64,000 nucleotides of DNA from Pseudarthrobacter sulfonivorans (GTDB lineage Bacteria > Actinomycetota > Actinomycetes > Actinomycetales > Micrococcaceae): contig NZ_JACXBW010000010.1 in assembly GCF_014712225.1 (NCBI RefSeq), positions 168,801 through 232,800 of the forward strand, in the 5' to 3' direction. Shown here one piece after another: positions 15,841 to 24,564 of the stretch (position 1 is its first letter; the number at the start of each line of letters is the position of its first letter). The translations under genes and the position numbers were made by a program. The notes under the pieces were generated by a model. That model saw nothing but the letters and a program-made list of their open reading frames with translations. It ran no database searches and was not told the DNA's origin.

Positions 15841-16830
15841 TCAGGCCACGTTCGAAAGGCTTCTCCGCGCCACCAATGTGAGGTGTTCTGTTTCATCGCC
15901 GAGCAGGAGCCGGTCGACTTTCGCCCGTCGCCAGTACAAGTGCGCGTCGTGCTCCCACGTAAAACCGATGCCGCCTAGCACGTGGACAAGCGTTTCGCAA
16001 GCGGTCTCGAAGGTGGCGGCACAGTAAGCCTTTGCCGCGGAGGCGGCGATAGGAAACTTACCGGGGTCGTGGTCGGCAGCCCAGGCGGCCCACCAAACCA
16101 ATGAGCGTAGCTGGTTGATTGCTACCCAGTCGTCCACAATCCGGTGTTTGACCGATTGGTACGAGCCGATCGGACGTCCGAAGGTCTCCCGGCTCTTGGC
16201 GTGCTCAATGGCGAGCTCGACGACCCGCTCGGCGGCGCCCAGCCCTTCTGCCGCGAGGATCGTGCACGCGACAAGCTTCGCCTTCTCCCATTGAGCGGCA
16301 GATCCGACCCGGGCGGTTTCAGCCAAGTGCATGCCCACCGTGCCGACGCCCCGCGTAGCGTCGATGGGTTCGCCGACGCTGACAGTGCCGGGTCCGAGGA
16401 TAAGGTCGTCGCCGTCCAGAGCGAGGAAGTGACTGGCGGACGTGACGTCCATTGACGGTGCGGAGGCCTCGGGTGAACCGTCCACGACGGCGACGGCGAT
16501 GCGGCCTGTGGCGACGTCTTCGAGGAGATCGTTGCGGCCTTCAAGCAGCACAGCGACGCGGGCTGCCGTCGCGAGGGATGGTCCGGCCAGCTGGCGGCCC
16601 GCCTGCTCGGCGACCAGCGCCATGTTCAGCAGCTCCGAGCCGACTCCGCCCGCCTCCTCGGGAATCGTCAGTGAAGAGAATCCTAGCTCTGTGAGCAGCT
16701 CCCTTCCCGGGGAAGGTTCGCCCGGCTCGTCCAGCAGGGCCCTCGCGGCAGCAGTTCCAGCGTGCTCAGAGAAGAATTTGCGGGCGTGCTGGGCGAAGTT
16801 GCGCTGCTCGTCATCGATGTCGAAATTCAC
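15841..16830 (-). CDS. Small acyl-CoA dehydrogenase subunit (FadE/ChsE2-like)
   Basis: 329-residue acyl-CoA dehydrogenase of the short, divergent class that in actinobacteria pairs with a full-length partner to form alpha2beta2 enzymes (ChsE1-ChsE2, FadE26-FadE27 for steroid side chains). The GTG at 16830 starts NFDIDDEQRNFAQHARKFF and lies 4 bases after the stop of the 407-residue partner. An open frame continues upstream to 17049 but overlaps the partner and is rejected. The C-terminal helical domain contains SYQSVKHRIVDDWVA and HVLGGIGFTWEHDAHLYWRR. A complete FAD site probably forms only with the partner. The substrate is some acyl-CoA, possibly of alicyclic or side-chain type. Confidence 0.88.
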   Translation of the reverse strand: MNFDIDDEQRNFAQHARKFFSEHAGTAAARALLDEPGEPSPGRELLTELGFSSLTIPEEAGGVGSELLNMALVAEQAGRQLAGPSLATAARVAVLLEGRNDLLEDVATGRIAVAVVDGSPEASAPSMDVTSASHFLALDGDDLILGPGTVSVGEPIDATRGVGTVGMHLAETARVGSAAQWEKAKLVACTILAAEGLGAAERVVELAIEHAKSRETFGRPIGSYQSVKHRIVDDWVAINQLRSLVWWAAWAADHDPGKFPIAASAAKAYCAATFETACETLVHVLGGIGFTWEHDAHLYWRRAKVDRLLLGDETEHLTLVARRSLSNVA

Positions 16831-16834
16831 GGTG

Positions 16835-18058
16835 CTACCTGTCGTTCGTCTTGGCCGTCGCGGGTTCCTGCGAACGGGGCTTGTCAGGGGGAAGGCCCAG
16901 GACGCGTTCGCCGAGCACATTCCGAAGGACCTCGTCGGTGCCGCCGGCGATTGCGATGCCGGGAACTGATGCCTGGGACGTTGCCCAGCGCCAGTCGCCG
17001 TCGCGTGATCGGCTGAAGACCGCGTCTTCGCCGAGCAAGCGGAGCCCAAGGTCAGCTGTGGCGTGAGCGACCCGCACGGCAGTCAGCTTGCCGGCACTGG
17101 CCTCAGGTCCAGGGCTCGCCCCCTTTTCGATGCCGGTCTGGAGCCGGTAGCCGGTGTAGCGGGCAGCGAGCGATTCGACGAGAACGCGTCCCAGAGCCTC
17201 ATAGGCGAGGGGGCGGCGTTCGGCGGGAAGCTGAGGAAGCCGGACCGCAGCATGCGCAATGAGTGCGTCGCTGCGGATTCCGATCTCACCACCGCCGCCA
17301 CCCACGGCCATCCGCTCGTTCATCAAGGTCGTCAACGCCACACGCCAGCCATCGTCGATGTCGCCAAGACGTTCGGCATCATCGATCATGACGTCGTCAA
17401 GGAAGATTTCGTTGAAGCTTTCGTGGCCGTTCATCTGGCGGAGCGGCCGGACCGTCACCCCTGGTGCCGCCATGTCGATAACGAACATGGTTAGCCCGCG
17501 ATGCTTGCGAGCTTCCGGGTTGGTACGCGCCAGCAGAATTCCGTACCGCGAGTGCTGGGCGAGTGTGGTCCAGACCTTCTGGCCCTGAATGCGCCAGCGG
17601 TCTCCCTCGCGGACGGCCTTGGTGCGCAACGCGGCCAAGTCGCTGCCGCTTCCCGGCTCACTGAACAGCTGGCACCAGATGTCGTCGGCGCGGAGGAGCC
17701 GGCGGATATAGCGTTGTTTCTGGTCTTCGCTGCCGTGAGCCAGGATTGTAGGTCCGCACATGCCGAGACCGACGTGGCCCACTGGGCCGGCGACCCTGGC
17801 GCGGTGCAGCTCTTCGTTGACGACAGCTTGTTGGGCATTGGTCCCGTCTCCGCCGCCGTACTCTCGCGGCCACGTCAGACCGATTAACCCGGCGTCGAAC
17901 AACACGGCCTGCGTCTTCCGCAGCGAGTTGATCCGGTCGATTCCGGGCTCCTCAAGGTAGGCGCCGTCGCCGTGATCGAGCTCTGTTTCGTGTTCGGCAA
18001 GGAACGTTCGTACCTCTGTACGGAAACGTTCTTGTTCAGGGGTGTCCTCAAAATCCAT
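16835..18058 (-). CDS. Acyl-CoA dehydrogenase, large subunit of heteromeric pair
   Basis: 407-residue acyl-CoA dehydrogenase. It begins MDFEDTPEQERFRTEVRTFL, has LTWPREYGGG, WCQLFSEPGSGSDLA and KVWTTLAQHSRYGILLARTN in the substrate/FAD middle domain, and ends with IAGGTDEVLRNVLGERVLGLP. The residue at the usual catalytic Glu near the C-terminus is in GGTDE rather than YEGT, as in the IVD-like or heteromeric classes. It is the first gene of a two-gene minus operon with the small partner 4 bases downstream. The divergent aldehyde dehydrogenase operon starts 269 bases away. Confidence 0.9.
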   Translation of the reverse strand: MDFEDTPEQERFRTEVRTFLAEHETELDHGDGAYLEEPGIDRINSLRKTQAVLFDAGLIGLTWPREYGGGDGTNAQQAVVNEELHRARVAGPVGHVGLGMCGPTILAHGSEDQKQRYIRRLLRADDIWCQLFSEPGSGSDLAALRTKAVREGDRWRIQGQKVWTTLAQHSRYGILLARTNPEARKHRGLTMFVIDMAAPGVTVRPLRQMNGHESFNEIFLDDVMIDDAERLGDIDDGWRVALTTLMNERMAVGGGGGEIGIRSDALIAHAAVRLPQLPAERRPLAYEALGRVLVESLAARYTGYRLQTGIEKGASPGPEASAGKLTAVRVAHATADLGLRLLGEDAVFSRSRDGDWRWATSQASVPGIAIAGGTDEVLRNVLGERVLGLPPDKPRSQEPATAKTNDR

Positions 18059-18090
18059 GGTTCAACTCTCTTGCTGATCAGCTCTGACCG

Positions 18091-18121
18091 GACGGACATG
18101 TGGTTCCACACGAAGTCCGTC
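18091..18121. promoter_or_regulatory. Nested dyad in the divergent promoter region
   Basis: An outer repeat GACGGAC/GTCCGTC (18091-18097, 18115-18121) encloses a near-centred inner repeat TGTGG-TT-CCACA (18099-18110). A further TTGGT-TG-ACCAA dyad lies at 18245-18256. The region 18059-18327 must hold the promoters for both directions, so these dyads are operator candidates. No regulator gene is adjacent. Confidence 0.4.
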
Positions 18122-18327
18122 ACTCGACACGGAGCGCTTGGCAGCCGGTCGAAGGCCGCGCAGATGTCGACTTCCTCGGGAAGCGACTTTCGGGCCCTCA
18201 GCCAGTATTACCTGACATTGTCGGTGAAGGGAAGAGAAACATTGTTGGTTGACCAAAAAAACTTTGTGGGGCATGCTGGGTGCATGTTTAGTATGACGAT
18301 GAGGTCCCTACAGCTGGAGTCAGCCCA

Positions 18328-19734
18328 GTGAGCCGCCGCTACGATCACTGGATCGGAGGCCGAGAGCTACCGCCCGGATCGGGCGAATATGCAACGTCGA
18401 CATCCCCTTGGGACGGCTCGGCCGTCGCGGAGATCGCCTTGGGCGACGCTTCCGACGTCGACGCCGCCGTCACCTCGGCGAAGATCGGCTTCTCAACCTG
18501 GCGTGCGCTCAAGCCCGGCGTTCGCGGAAAGCTGCTGTCGCAGATCGCGGATGCGCTCCGTGCCAACCGCGAGCTCCTCGCGCAGCTGGAGGGTGCCGAG
18601 GCTGGTAAGCCCGCTCCGCAGTCGCTTCGTGAGATCGAAGCCGCCGCGATGTACTTCGACTTCTACGCAGGGCTGGCGAATATACCGTCCGGAGAGGTCA
18701 TCGATCTCGGCGAGGGAATGCACGGCTACACGCGGAATGAGCCATTCGGCGTCATCGGTGTAGTAACACCGTGGAATGCTCCGCTCAATCAGGCGGCCCG
18801 AGCAGTCGCCCCAGCGATACTCGCCGGCAACACCGTGGTGGTCAAGCCGTCCGAATTCACTTCGGCGACGACGCTCGAATTGGCGCGGATTGCCACGGAA
18901 GTGGGTCTGCCCGATGGTGTCCTGAATGTGGTCACCGGAACGGGAGTGGGTGCAGGCCAGCCCCTCATCGAGCATAGGGACATCCGCAAGGTGGCATTCA
19001 CCGGTTCGCTCCGTGCTGGCAGGGAGATCGGCCGGGTTGCAGCGGACAGAGTGCTCCCGCTTACCCTGGAACTTGGCGGGAAGTCCGCGAACATCGTGTT
19101 CGCCGACGCCAACCTGCGTGACGCTGCGGCCGGTGCAGTCCGGGCCTTTACCGCCAATGCCGGCCAGATCTGCAGCGCGGGAACCCGGCTGTTGGTCGCC
19201 AACGAGGTCCACGACGAGTTCGTGCGACTCCTGCTTGAGCAGGTCGGCAGTGTTGAGCCTGGTGTGTCTTACGGCCAGATGACCACCGGCGACCAATACG
19301 CGAAGGTCCAATCCTATTTTGACGTCGCCCGTGAGGATGGAGCGACCCTTGCCGCGGGGGGTGCCGTAACCGGTAGCGGATGGCTTGTCGAGCCGACGGT
19401 GTATACCGACGTCACGAATGACATGAGGATCGCCCGCGAGGAAGTGTTCGGCCCGGTGCTGGCCGTGCTCAGGTTCAGCTCCGAGGAGGAGGCGATCGCG
19501 ATCGCGAACGACTCGGAATTCGGCCTCGCCGCCGGCGTGTGGACCGGGGACGTCTCGCGTGCCCACCGCGTTGCGGCACAGCTGGAAGCAGGCCAGGTGT
19601 ATGTCAACGACTGGCTGACCGGACTAGTTGAAGGACCCTTTGGAGGGGTAAAGAACAGTGGCTACGGCAGAGAGAAGGGCATGGAAGCGCTTCATCATTA
19701 CACGCAAACCAAATTCGTGGCGGTAAAGCTGTGA
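18328..19734 (+). CDS. Aldehyde dehydrogenase
   Basis: 468-residue NAD(P)-dependent aldehyde dehydrogenase oxidising an aldehyde to its acid. Landmarks are the VVTPWNAPLNQA strand, KPSEFTS in the cofactor site, FTGSLRAGREIG, the general-base Glu in LELGGKSANIVF, the nucleophilic Cys in NAGQICSAGTR and EVFGPVLAVLRF. GTG at 18328 is the first codon after the divergent promoter region; no strong Shine-Dalgarno is seen (GGAG about 13 bases upstream). The stop overlaps the following acyl-CoA dehydrogenase start. It leads an operon of six catabolic genes, where it may deal with an aldehyde released from a side chain. Confidence 0.92.
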   Translation: MSRRYDHWIGGRELPPGSGEYATSTSPWDGSAVAEIALGDASDVDAAVTSAKIGFSTWRALKPGVRGKLLSQIADALRANRELLAQLEGAEAGKPAPQSLREIEAAAMYFDFYAGLANIPSGEVIDLGEGMHGYTRNEPFGVIGVVTPWNAPLNQAARAVAPAILAGNTVVVKPSEFTSATTLELARIATEVGLPDGVLNVVTGTGVGAGQPLIEHRDIRKVAFTGSLRAGREIGRVAADRVLPLTLELGGKSANIVFADANLRDAAAGAVRAFTANAGQICSAGTRLLVANEVHDEFVRLLLEQVGSVEPGVSYGQMTTGDQYAKVQSYFDVAREDGATLAAGGAVTGSGWLVEPTVYTDVTNDMRIAREEVFGPVLAVLRFSSEEEAIAIANDSEFGLAAGVWTGDVSRAHRVAAQLEAGQVYVNDWLTGLVEGPFGGVKNSGYGREKGMEALHHYTQTKFVAVKL

Positions 19735-20885
19735 GCGGGGCATTCCCCGGCCTCGAGGACCGGTACCTTGAGCTGCAGGCCAGGGCGCGGGACCTGGCAG
19801 ACAAGTGCGCGCCGTTGGCTGAGCGCGCCGATGAGAGCGACTCCATCGATCCTGAAGTGCTTGACCTCCTCAGGATGAGCGGGCTCGCGGCCGTGCAGGT
19901 CCCAGCAGCTTACGGCGGACATTTCGACACTCCCGACTCGCTAGCCGTGACCGTCGTGCGTGAACAGCTCGCCGCCGGATCCAGCCATTTGGATTCGCTG
20001 TTTGCGATGCAGGGCATCGGCAGCTATGCGATCTCGGTCGGAGGTTCGGATGAGATCAAGAGCGCGTGGCTCCCGCGGGTCGCCTCGATGGATGCCATTG
20101 CCGCTCTGGCGCTGACCGAACCCGACGTCGGGTCCGATCTCAAGGCGCTCAGCACGACGATCGTTGCGGACGATGACGAGCTGATCGTGACTGGCCGGAA
20201 GAGTTTCATCACCAACGCCGGCGATGCCAGCTACTACTGCGTCCTGGGCAAGGAGGAGATCGACGGCGTCCTCGGATTCTCGTTGGTCCTGGTCCCGGCC
20301 GATACGGCCGGGGTAACCACCAGCCGTCCGCACCAGATCATCGCCCCGCACGTGCTCGGTGACATTGACTTCGACTCCGTCCGCGTGCCGGCCTCCCATA
20401 GGCTGGGCCTCCCCGGCAAGGGGTTCGGACTTGTGCTGGCGACCTTGGCGACCTTCCGGGTCTCGGTGGCAGGCGCCGCGATCGGCACTGCCCAGGCTGC
20501 TCTCGATGACGCGCTGGAGCACACCACCACCCGTGAGCAGTTTGGCGGGCCGCTGGCGCGGTTGGGGCCGGTGCCCCAGATGCTGGCAATGTCCTGGACC
20601 GAGATAGAGATGGCCCGCGCGTTCACCTATCAGGTCGCGCGTGCTGCGGCTGTCGACGCAACCGGCAGCCTCTACCTCTCGTCCATGGCCAAGATCGGCG
20701 CAACCGAGGTCGCGGGCCGAGTGGTCGACCGCAGCGTGCAGGTCATGGGCCGGTTCGGCCTCGTCCGTGGCGCCAGGATCGAGCGACTTTACCGGGCCGC
20801 ACGCCCGATGCGGGTCTACGAGGGAGCGACCGAGGTTCTGCTGGACGCACTCTCCAAGCAACTGATCAGGAACCACGGCGCATGA
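19731..20885 (+). CDS. Acyl-CoA dehydrogenase
   Basis: 384-residue flavin-dependent acyl-CoA dehydrogenase introducing a double bond next to the thioester. It has the N-terminal helical domain to about 120, the ALTEPDVGSDLKAL segment, the KSFITNAGDASYY flavin-contact region, and RPMRVYEGATEVLLDAL with the typical catalytic Glu. The GTG start overlaps the aldehyde dehydrogenase stop (GTGA), and the stop overlaps the amidohydrolase start (ATGA). It is one of four acyl-CoA-dehydrogenase-fold catabolic enzymes in the window. Substrate chain is not readable. Confidence 0.92.
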   Translation: MSGAFPGLEDRYLELQARARDLADKCAPLAERADESDSIDPEVLDLLRMSGLAAVQVPAAYGGHFDTPDSLAVTVVREQLAAGSSHLDSLFAMQGIGSYAISVGGSDEIKSAWLPRVASMDAIAALALTEPDVGSDLKALSTTIVADDDELIVTGRKSFITNAGDASYYCVLGKEEIDGVLGFSLVLVPADTAGVTTSRPHQIIAPHVLGDIDFDSVRVPASHRLGLPGKGFGLVLATLATFRVSVAGAAIGTAQAALDDALEHTTTREQFGGPLARLGPVPQMLAMSWTEIEMARAFTYQVARAAAVDATGSLYLSSMAKIGATEVAGRVVDRSVQVMGRFGLVRGARIERLYRAARPMRVYEGATEVLLDALSKQLIRNHGA

Positions 20886-21691
20886 TCATCGATGCGCACT
20901 GCCACGTCTGGCCAGATGAGATCGCCCGCAAGGTGCTGGAGGACCGCCCAGTAGGCCTGGACCCCATGCACGACGGTACGCTCGAGGGGCTTCGTCGCAC
21001 CATGGACGGGGCAGGAATAGACATGGCGCTGACGTTGGCGGTCGCGAACGTGGCGCGCACTGTATGGCGGACGAACGAGTTCATCGGCAAGGTGGACCGC
21101 ACGAGATTCATCCCGTTCGGCACCGTCCACCCCGATCTCACGGTAGAGGAGAACCTCACGGCCCTGCGCGAGAACGGCGTGGTGGGGGTCAAGCTTCACC
21201 CGCTGTTCCAGACCGTCGACTTCGCCGGCCCGAAGACGCGGGAGATCCTGACTGCTCTGGCCGAGAACGACATCCCGGTGATCTCGCACGTCGGGTCAGG
21301 CGGCGACGATGAGCAGAATCGCCGCGGCGCGCCGGAACACCTCCAAACGCTTATTGCTGGCATCCCTGGACTTCGCTTCATCGCTGCGCACTTTGGTGGC
21401 TACCAGGTCCTGGACGAGGCCGAGAAGTGGTCGGTCGGCGCTGATATTCATTTGGAGACGTCATGGCCGCCGTCCATGGGAGACCTTCCGCGTCAGCGGA
21501 TCCTGAGCATTATCCGCCGCCACGGCGCCGACCGGATCGTGTACGGCTCCGATTGGCCGATGACTGATCCCGCGACGGAGATCGCGGCGATCCGTGAGCT
21601 TGGTCTGACGGCGGAGGAGGAACAAGGTGTCCTGGGCGGCAATCTGGCGCGTCTGCTCAAGATCCAGCCGGCCGTAGGAGTTTCACGGTGA
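20882..21691 (+). CDS. Amidohydrolase_2 family metal-dependent hydrolase/decarboxylase
   Basis: 269-residue TIM-barrel metal enzyme of the amidohydrolase-related (ACMSD-like) family, which includes hydrolases and non-oxidative decarboxylases. Metal ligands are visible as IDAHCHVW at residues 3-10, HP in GVKLHPLF, H in VISHVG, H in AAHFGGY and D in VYGSDWPM. It is fused into the operon by ATGA/GTGA overlaps on both sides. Next to acyl-CoA dehydrogenase, SDR and enoyl-CoA hydratase genes it may hydrolyse a cyclic intermediate or decarboxylate a beta-keto or ring acid. The reaction is not determined. Confidence 0.85.
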   Translation: MIIDAHCHVWPDEIARKVLEDRPVGLDPMHDGTLEGLRRTMDGAGIDMALTLAVANVARTVWRTNEFIGKVDRTRFIPFGTVHPDLTVEENLTALRENGVVGVKLHPLFQTVDFAGPKTREILTALAENDIPVISHVGSGGDDEQNRRGAPEHLQTLIAGIPGLRFIAAHFGGYQVLDEAEKWSVGADIHLETSWPPSMGDLPRQRILSIIRRHGADRIVYGSDWPMTDPATEIAAIRELGLTAEEEQGVLGGNLARLLKIQPAVGVSR

Positions 21692-22434
21692 AGATCGACG
21701 GCGCGTCAATCCTGGTGACCGGTGGAGCGTCCGGCCTGGGTCTCGCCACGGTGAAGAGGCTCACTTCGCTCGGCGCATATGTCACCGTGCTGGATCTACC
21801 TGCCTCCAGGGGCGCTGAGGTTGCAGCTGAGGTGTCGGGGCAGTTCGTTCCTGCGGACGTGACCAACGATGGCCAGGTTAGGGCGGCTATGGCGGCGGCG
21901 GACAGCCGTGGCCCATTGCGCGCTGTGGTGCACTGTGCCGGCGGTCCAGGTAAAGCGGCAATCCTGGATGAGGGCGGCAAGGCTCTGCCTCTGGACGTCT
22001 TCAGGGCGACAGCAGAGCTGAATCTGCTCGGCACCTTCAATGTCCTTCGGCTGGCCGCTGAGACTATGGCGGCGGCCGAGCCCATCGACGGCGAGCGGGG
22101 AGTGTGTGTCCTCACTACGTCGATTGCCGCCTTCGAAGGTCAGATCGGCCAGGTTCCGTATGCAGCCTCCAAAGCCGGAATCGTTGGACTGACGTTGGCG
22201 TCAGCGCGCGAGCTCGCCAGCCGTCAGATCCGGGTCTGCACTATTGCGCCCGGCCTGTTCGATACATGGCTTCCATCCTCCACATTCGACCGGTTCTCGG
22301 ACTCCATTCCACACCCGAACCGTTTGGGGCGGCCCGACGAGTACGGTCTCCTCGCCGCCCAAATCATTGAAAACCCCATGCTCAACGGCGAGACGATTCG
22401 CCTTGACGCCGCCACACGACTGCCCGGGAGCTGA
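21688..22434 (+). CDS. SDR, 3-hydroxyacyl-CoA dehydrogenase type II-like
   Basis: 248-residue short-chain dehydrogenase resembling HSD10 (type II 3-hydroxyacyl-CoA dehydrogenase): LVTGGASGLGLATVKRL at the N-terminus, VLDLPASRG with an NAD-selecting Asp, AELNLLGTFNVLRLAAE, a C-terminal IAPGLFDT, and the active-site TTSIAAFEGQIGQVPYAASK. GTG at 21688 overlaps the amidohydrolase stop. It lies directly before the enoyl-CoA hydratase, which fits a beta-oxidation step oxidising a 3-hydroxyacyl-CoA. Confidence 0.9.
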   Translation: MKIDGASILVTGGASGLGLATVKRLTSLGAYVTVLDLPASRGAEVAAEVSGQFVPADVTNDGQVRAAMAAADSRGPLRAVVHCAGGPGKAAILDEGGKALPLDVFRATAELNLLGTFNVLRLAAETMAAAEPIDGERGVCVLTTSIAAFEGQIGQVPYAASKAGIVGLTLASARELASRQIRVCTIAPGLFDTWLPSSTFDRFSDSIPHPNRLGRPDEYGLLAAQIIENPMLNGETIRLDAATRLPGS

Positions 22435-22436
22435 AA

Positions 22437-23216
22437 ATGACTACCAACACGCATGACCAGCCGCTCATTGTGACCGATCACGAGGGTGTCCGGACTATGA
22501 CACTCAACCGTCCGGAGGCCCGCAATGCGATAAACCTTGAGCTGGCCGCCGCGATCGACGAGGCAATAACCGAGCTCGACGAGCGGTCGGACCTTACAGT
22601 CGCGATCCTTGCAGCCAACGGACCCACGTTCTGTGCCGGCATGGACCTCAAGGCATTTCTACGGGGGGAGCGCCCCATCACACCCGATCGGGGGTTCGCC
22701 GGGATTGCCCAGAAGCCTCCGCGCAAACCAATCATCGCCGCAGTCGGCGGGCCAGCGGTCGCGGGCGGCTTCGAGATCGTTCTCGCATGCGACATGATCG
22801 TTGCCACCGAGAACGCGTACTTCGCGCTTCCCGAGGTGAAGCGTGGTCTTGTCGCCGCCGGCGGGGGCCTGCTCCGACTGCCCAATCGCCTTCCGTACCA
22901 CTTGGCCATGGAGTTGGCGCTGACGGGCAAGACGCTGTCAGCGGCCGACGCGGCGCGCCTCGGACTCGTCAACAGGCTTGTCCAAAACGGTGATGCCCTG
23001 GCCACAGCGACTGAGCTTGCCAGGGAAATCGCCGACAACGGACCGCTTGCAGTCGCGACCACCAAGCAGATCCTGCAGGACAGTCCCTCTTGGGCCGCCG
23101 ATGAGGCCTTTCAGAAGCAATCGAAGCTGTGTGAACCTGTGCGGTCCTCGGCCGACGCCAAGGAGGGTGCCAGGGCCTTCACCGAGAAACGGCGCCCCGT
23201 ATGGATAGGCGCATAA
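22437..23216 (+). CDS. Enoyl-CoA hydratase/isomerase
   Basis: 259-residue crotonase-family enzyme. The oxyanion-hole segments are CAGMDLKAF near residue 63 and GPAVAGGFEIVLACDM near 104. One acidic catalytic position is in LPEVKRGL; the second Glu usual in hydratases is replaced around the GGFE segment pattern, so isomerase or hydrolase activity is possible. It starts 2 bases after the SDR stop. Likely hydrates an enoyl-CoA made by one of the local acyl-CoA dehydrogenases. Confidence 0.9.
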   Translation: MTTNTHDQPLIVTDHEGVRTMTLNRPEARNAINLELAAAIDEAITELDERSDLTVAILAANGPTFCAGMDLKAFLRGERPITPDRGFAGIAQKPPRKPIIAAVGGPAVAGGFEIVLACDMIVATENAYFALPEVKRGLVAAGGGLLRLPNRLPYHLAMELALTGKTLSAADAARLGLVNRLVQNGDALATATELAREIADNGPLAVATTKQILQDSPSWAADEAFQKQSKLCEPVRSSADAKEGARAFTEKRRPVWIGA

Positions 23217-23280
23217 CCGCTGGACCGGAAACCGCACTCTAGAAGTTCCCAAACGCGCGACGCGCACGATCTGAGAACCC

Positions 23281-23295
23281 GGCGCCGACGGCGCC
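23281..23295 (+). terminator. Small GC-rich hairpin between enoyl-CoA hydratase and SDR
   Basis: GGCGCC-GAC-GGCGCC forms a 6-bp stem with a 3-base loop in the 100-bp gap. It may attenuate readthrough into the SDR. There is no T-run. Confidence 0.3.
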
Positions 23296-23316
23296 CTGAC
23301 TGACTAGGAAGAATGT

Positions 23317-24072
23317 ATGGACCTGAACCTAAAGGGCCGCGGGGTCATAGTGACCGGCGCGAGCAAGGGACTGGGCAGGGCAGCCGCCCGAGCACTGGCT
23401 GCGGAGGGAGCAAACGTTCTCGCCGTGGCACGGAGTGAAGCCAGCCTCAAGGAGTTGTCCATGGAGGACTTCGCTGGCACGATCTATCCCCAAGTGTGCG
23501 ACATGCGGGACCGCGCTCAGGTTGCCGCCCTGGCCGACCAGGCGGTGGACCTCCTGGGTCGCCTGGATGTGGTGGTGAACAACGCGGGCATCGCGCCGGC
23601 GGCGAACTTCCTCGAGATGGACATGGCGTTGTTCGACGAAGTTATGGAAGTAAACGTTGCTTCGCTCGCAGTCCTCTCACAGGCCGCTGCCCGGAGGTTC
23701 GTGGAACAAGGTAACGGTGGGCGCATCATCAACATCGTCTCCACCTCGGGCATACTCGGAAAAGCGACCCTCGCCGCCTACTCGGCGTCCAAAGGCGCTG
23801 CCATCCAGATGACGAAGGCGCTCGCGGCCGAGTGGGCGCGGCACGATATCCAGGTAAATGCCATCGCACCAGGCGCTTTCGCCACCGAAGCCCAGGCCTA
23901 TGTCACGGGCAACCCTGAGGTCCTTGAAAAGCGGGTCAGGAAGATCCCTGCCCGTCGAATGGCTGATCCCGATGAAATCGGTCCACTCATTTGTTATCTG
24001 TCGTCGCCAAGTTCGAAGTTCGTTTCCGGGGCGGTTTACGTTATCGACGGCGGCGAGACTGCGAAGCAGTAA
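23317..24072 (+). CDS. SDR family oxidoreductase (FabG-like)
   Basis: 251-residue classical SDR: GVIVTGASKGLGRAAARAL, NNAGIAPAANF, catalytic Ser in IVSTSGILG, Tyr-x3-Lys in YSASKGA, and C-terminal SKFVSGAVYVIDGGE. AGGAAG lies 6 bases before the ATG. It is separated from the hydratase by 100 bases with a small hairpin, so may be the last gene of the operon or a separate unit. It probably acts on a hydroxy/keto pair of the same pathway. Confidence 0.9.
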   Translation: MDLNLKGRGVIVTGASKGLGRAAARALAAEGANVLAVARSEASLKELSMEDFAGTIYPQVCDMRDRAQVAALADQAVDLLGRLDVVVNNAGIAPAANFLEMDMALFDEVMEVNVASLAVLSQAAARRFVEQGNGGRIINIVSTSGILGKATLAAYSASKGAAIQMTKALAAEWARHDIQVNAIAPGAFATEAQAYVTGNPEVLEKRVRKIPARRMADPDEIGPLICYLSSPSSKFVSGAVYVIDGGETAKQ

Positions 24073-24076
24073 CGGA

Positions 24077-24094
24077 CGATCGGCGCGCCGATCG
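24077..24094 (+). terminator. 18-bp palindrome just after SDR
   Basis: CGATCGGCG followed by CGCCGATCG is a perfect palindrome 4 bases after the stop codon. It could fold as a 7-bp stem with a 4-base loop. No T-tract follows, so the terminator role is uncertain. Confidence 0.4.
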
Positions 24095-24372
24095 GAAGAG
24101 AGACCTGGTCATCGCGGCCCGGTCAGCAACAGTCCTATAGAGGGCCTGGCCGGACTGCACTTTAAGGGCTAGTTCAACCCGACGCGCTGTGGACTCCTGA
24201 ATGGCCAGAACTTGCGGCTTGGACACCAATATCAAGCGGATCCGCGACGTTGACCGGGTTGGCGGCACACAGCGTGGACAACTGCCGTCATTCCTCATCC
24301 GCCCACTCAGCGAGCACAACGGGCATGAGCAGCGTTTCCGTGTAGCTGGCAGTCTTTGCTGCCTCTCAAATT

Positions 24373-24442
24373 CCGGCGGTGAGGTGTTGGATGATCACCC
24401 GGATCATCAACAATCGCAACGTTTAGGGCACCTCACCGCCGG
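24373..24442. repeat. Nested inverted repeat in the 492-bp gap before the FadB-like gene
   Basis: CCGGCGGTGAGGTG (24373-24386) is perfectly repeated in inverse at 24429-24442. Inside lies a second perfect pair, GATGATC (24390-24396) and GATCATC (24402-24408), with a 5-base loop. The element could be a small mobile-element remnant or an RNA/cruciform regulatory structure. Apart from this and the palindrome at 24077, 24073-24564 holds no gene I can support. Confidence 0.6.
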
Positions 24443-24564
24443 TGCCAATCTTTCCGGTGCTGAGCCCAGCCAGTTTCGTTTGATTTCGAGAGCATACGAG
24501 GCCTGCGATAGAAGCTTGGCCGGAAAGACACAATGACCGAAACCGCTTCACAAGGAGCCGCCGT

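Noticed and set aside
15458..16027. Plus-strand open frame of 189 codons
   Set aside because: It crosses the terminator and runs antisense into the acyl-CoA dehydrogenase; Arg/Ser-rich composition typical of a shadow frame.
16442..16969. Plus-strand open frame of 175 codons
   Set aside because: Antisense to both acyl-CoA dehydrogenase genes, without start signals.
24201..24536. Plus-strand open frame of 111 codons in the gap before the FadB-like gene
   Set aside because: It runs through the nested inverted repeats, lacks a ribosome site and shows no conserved pattern.
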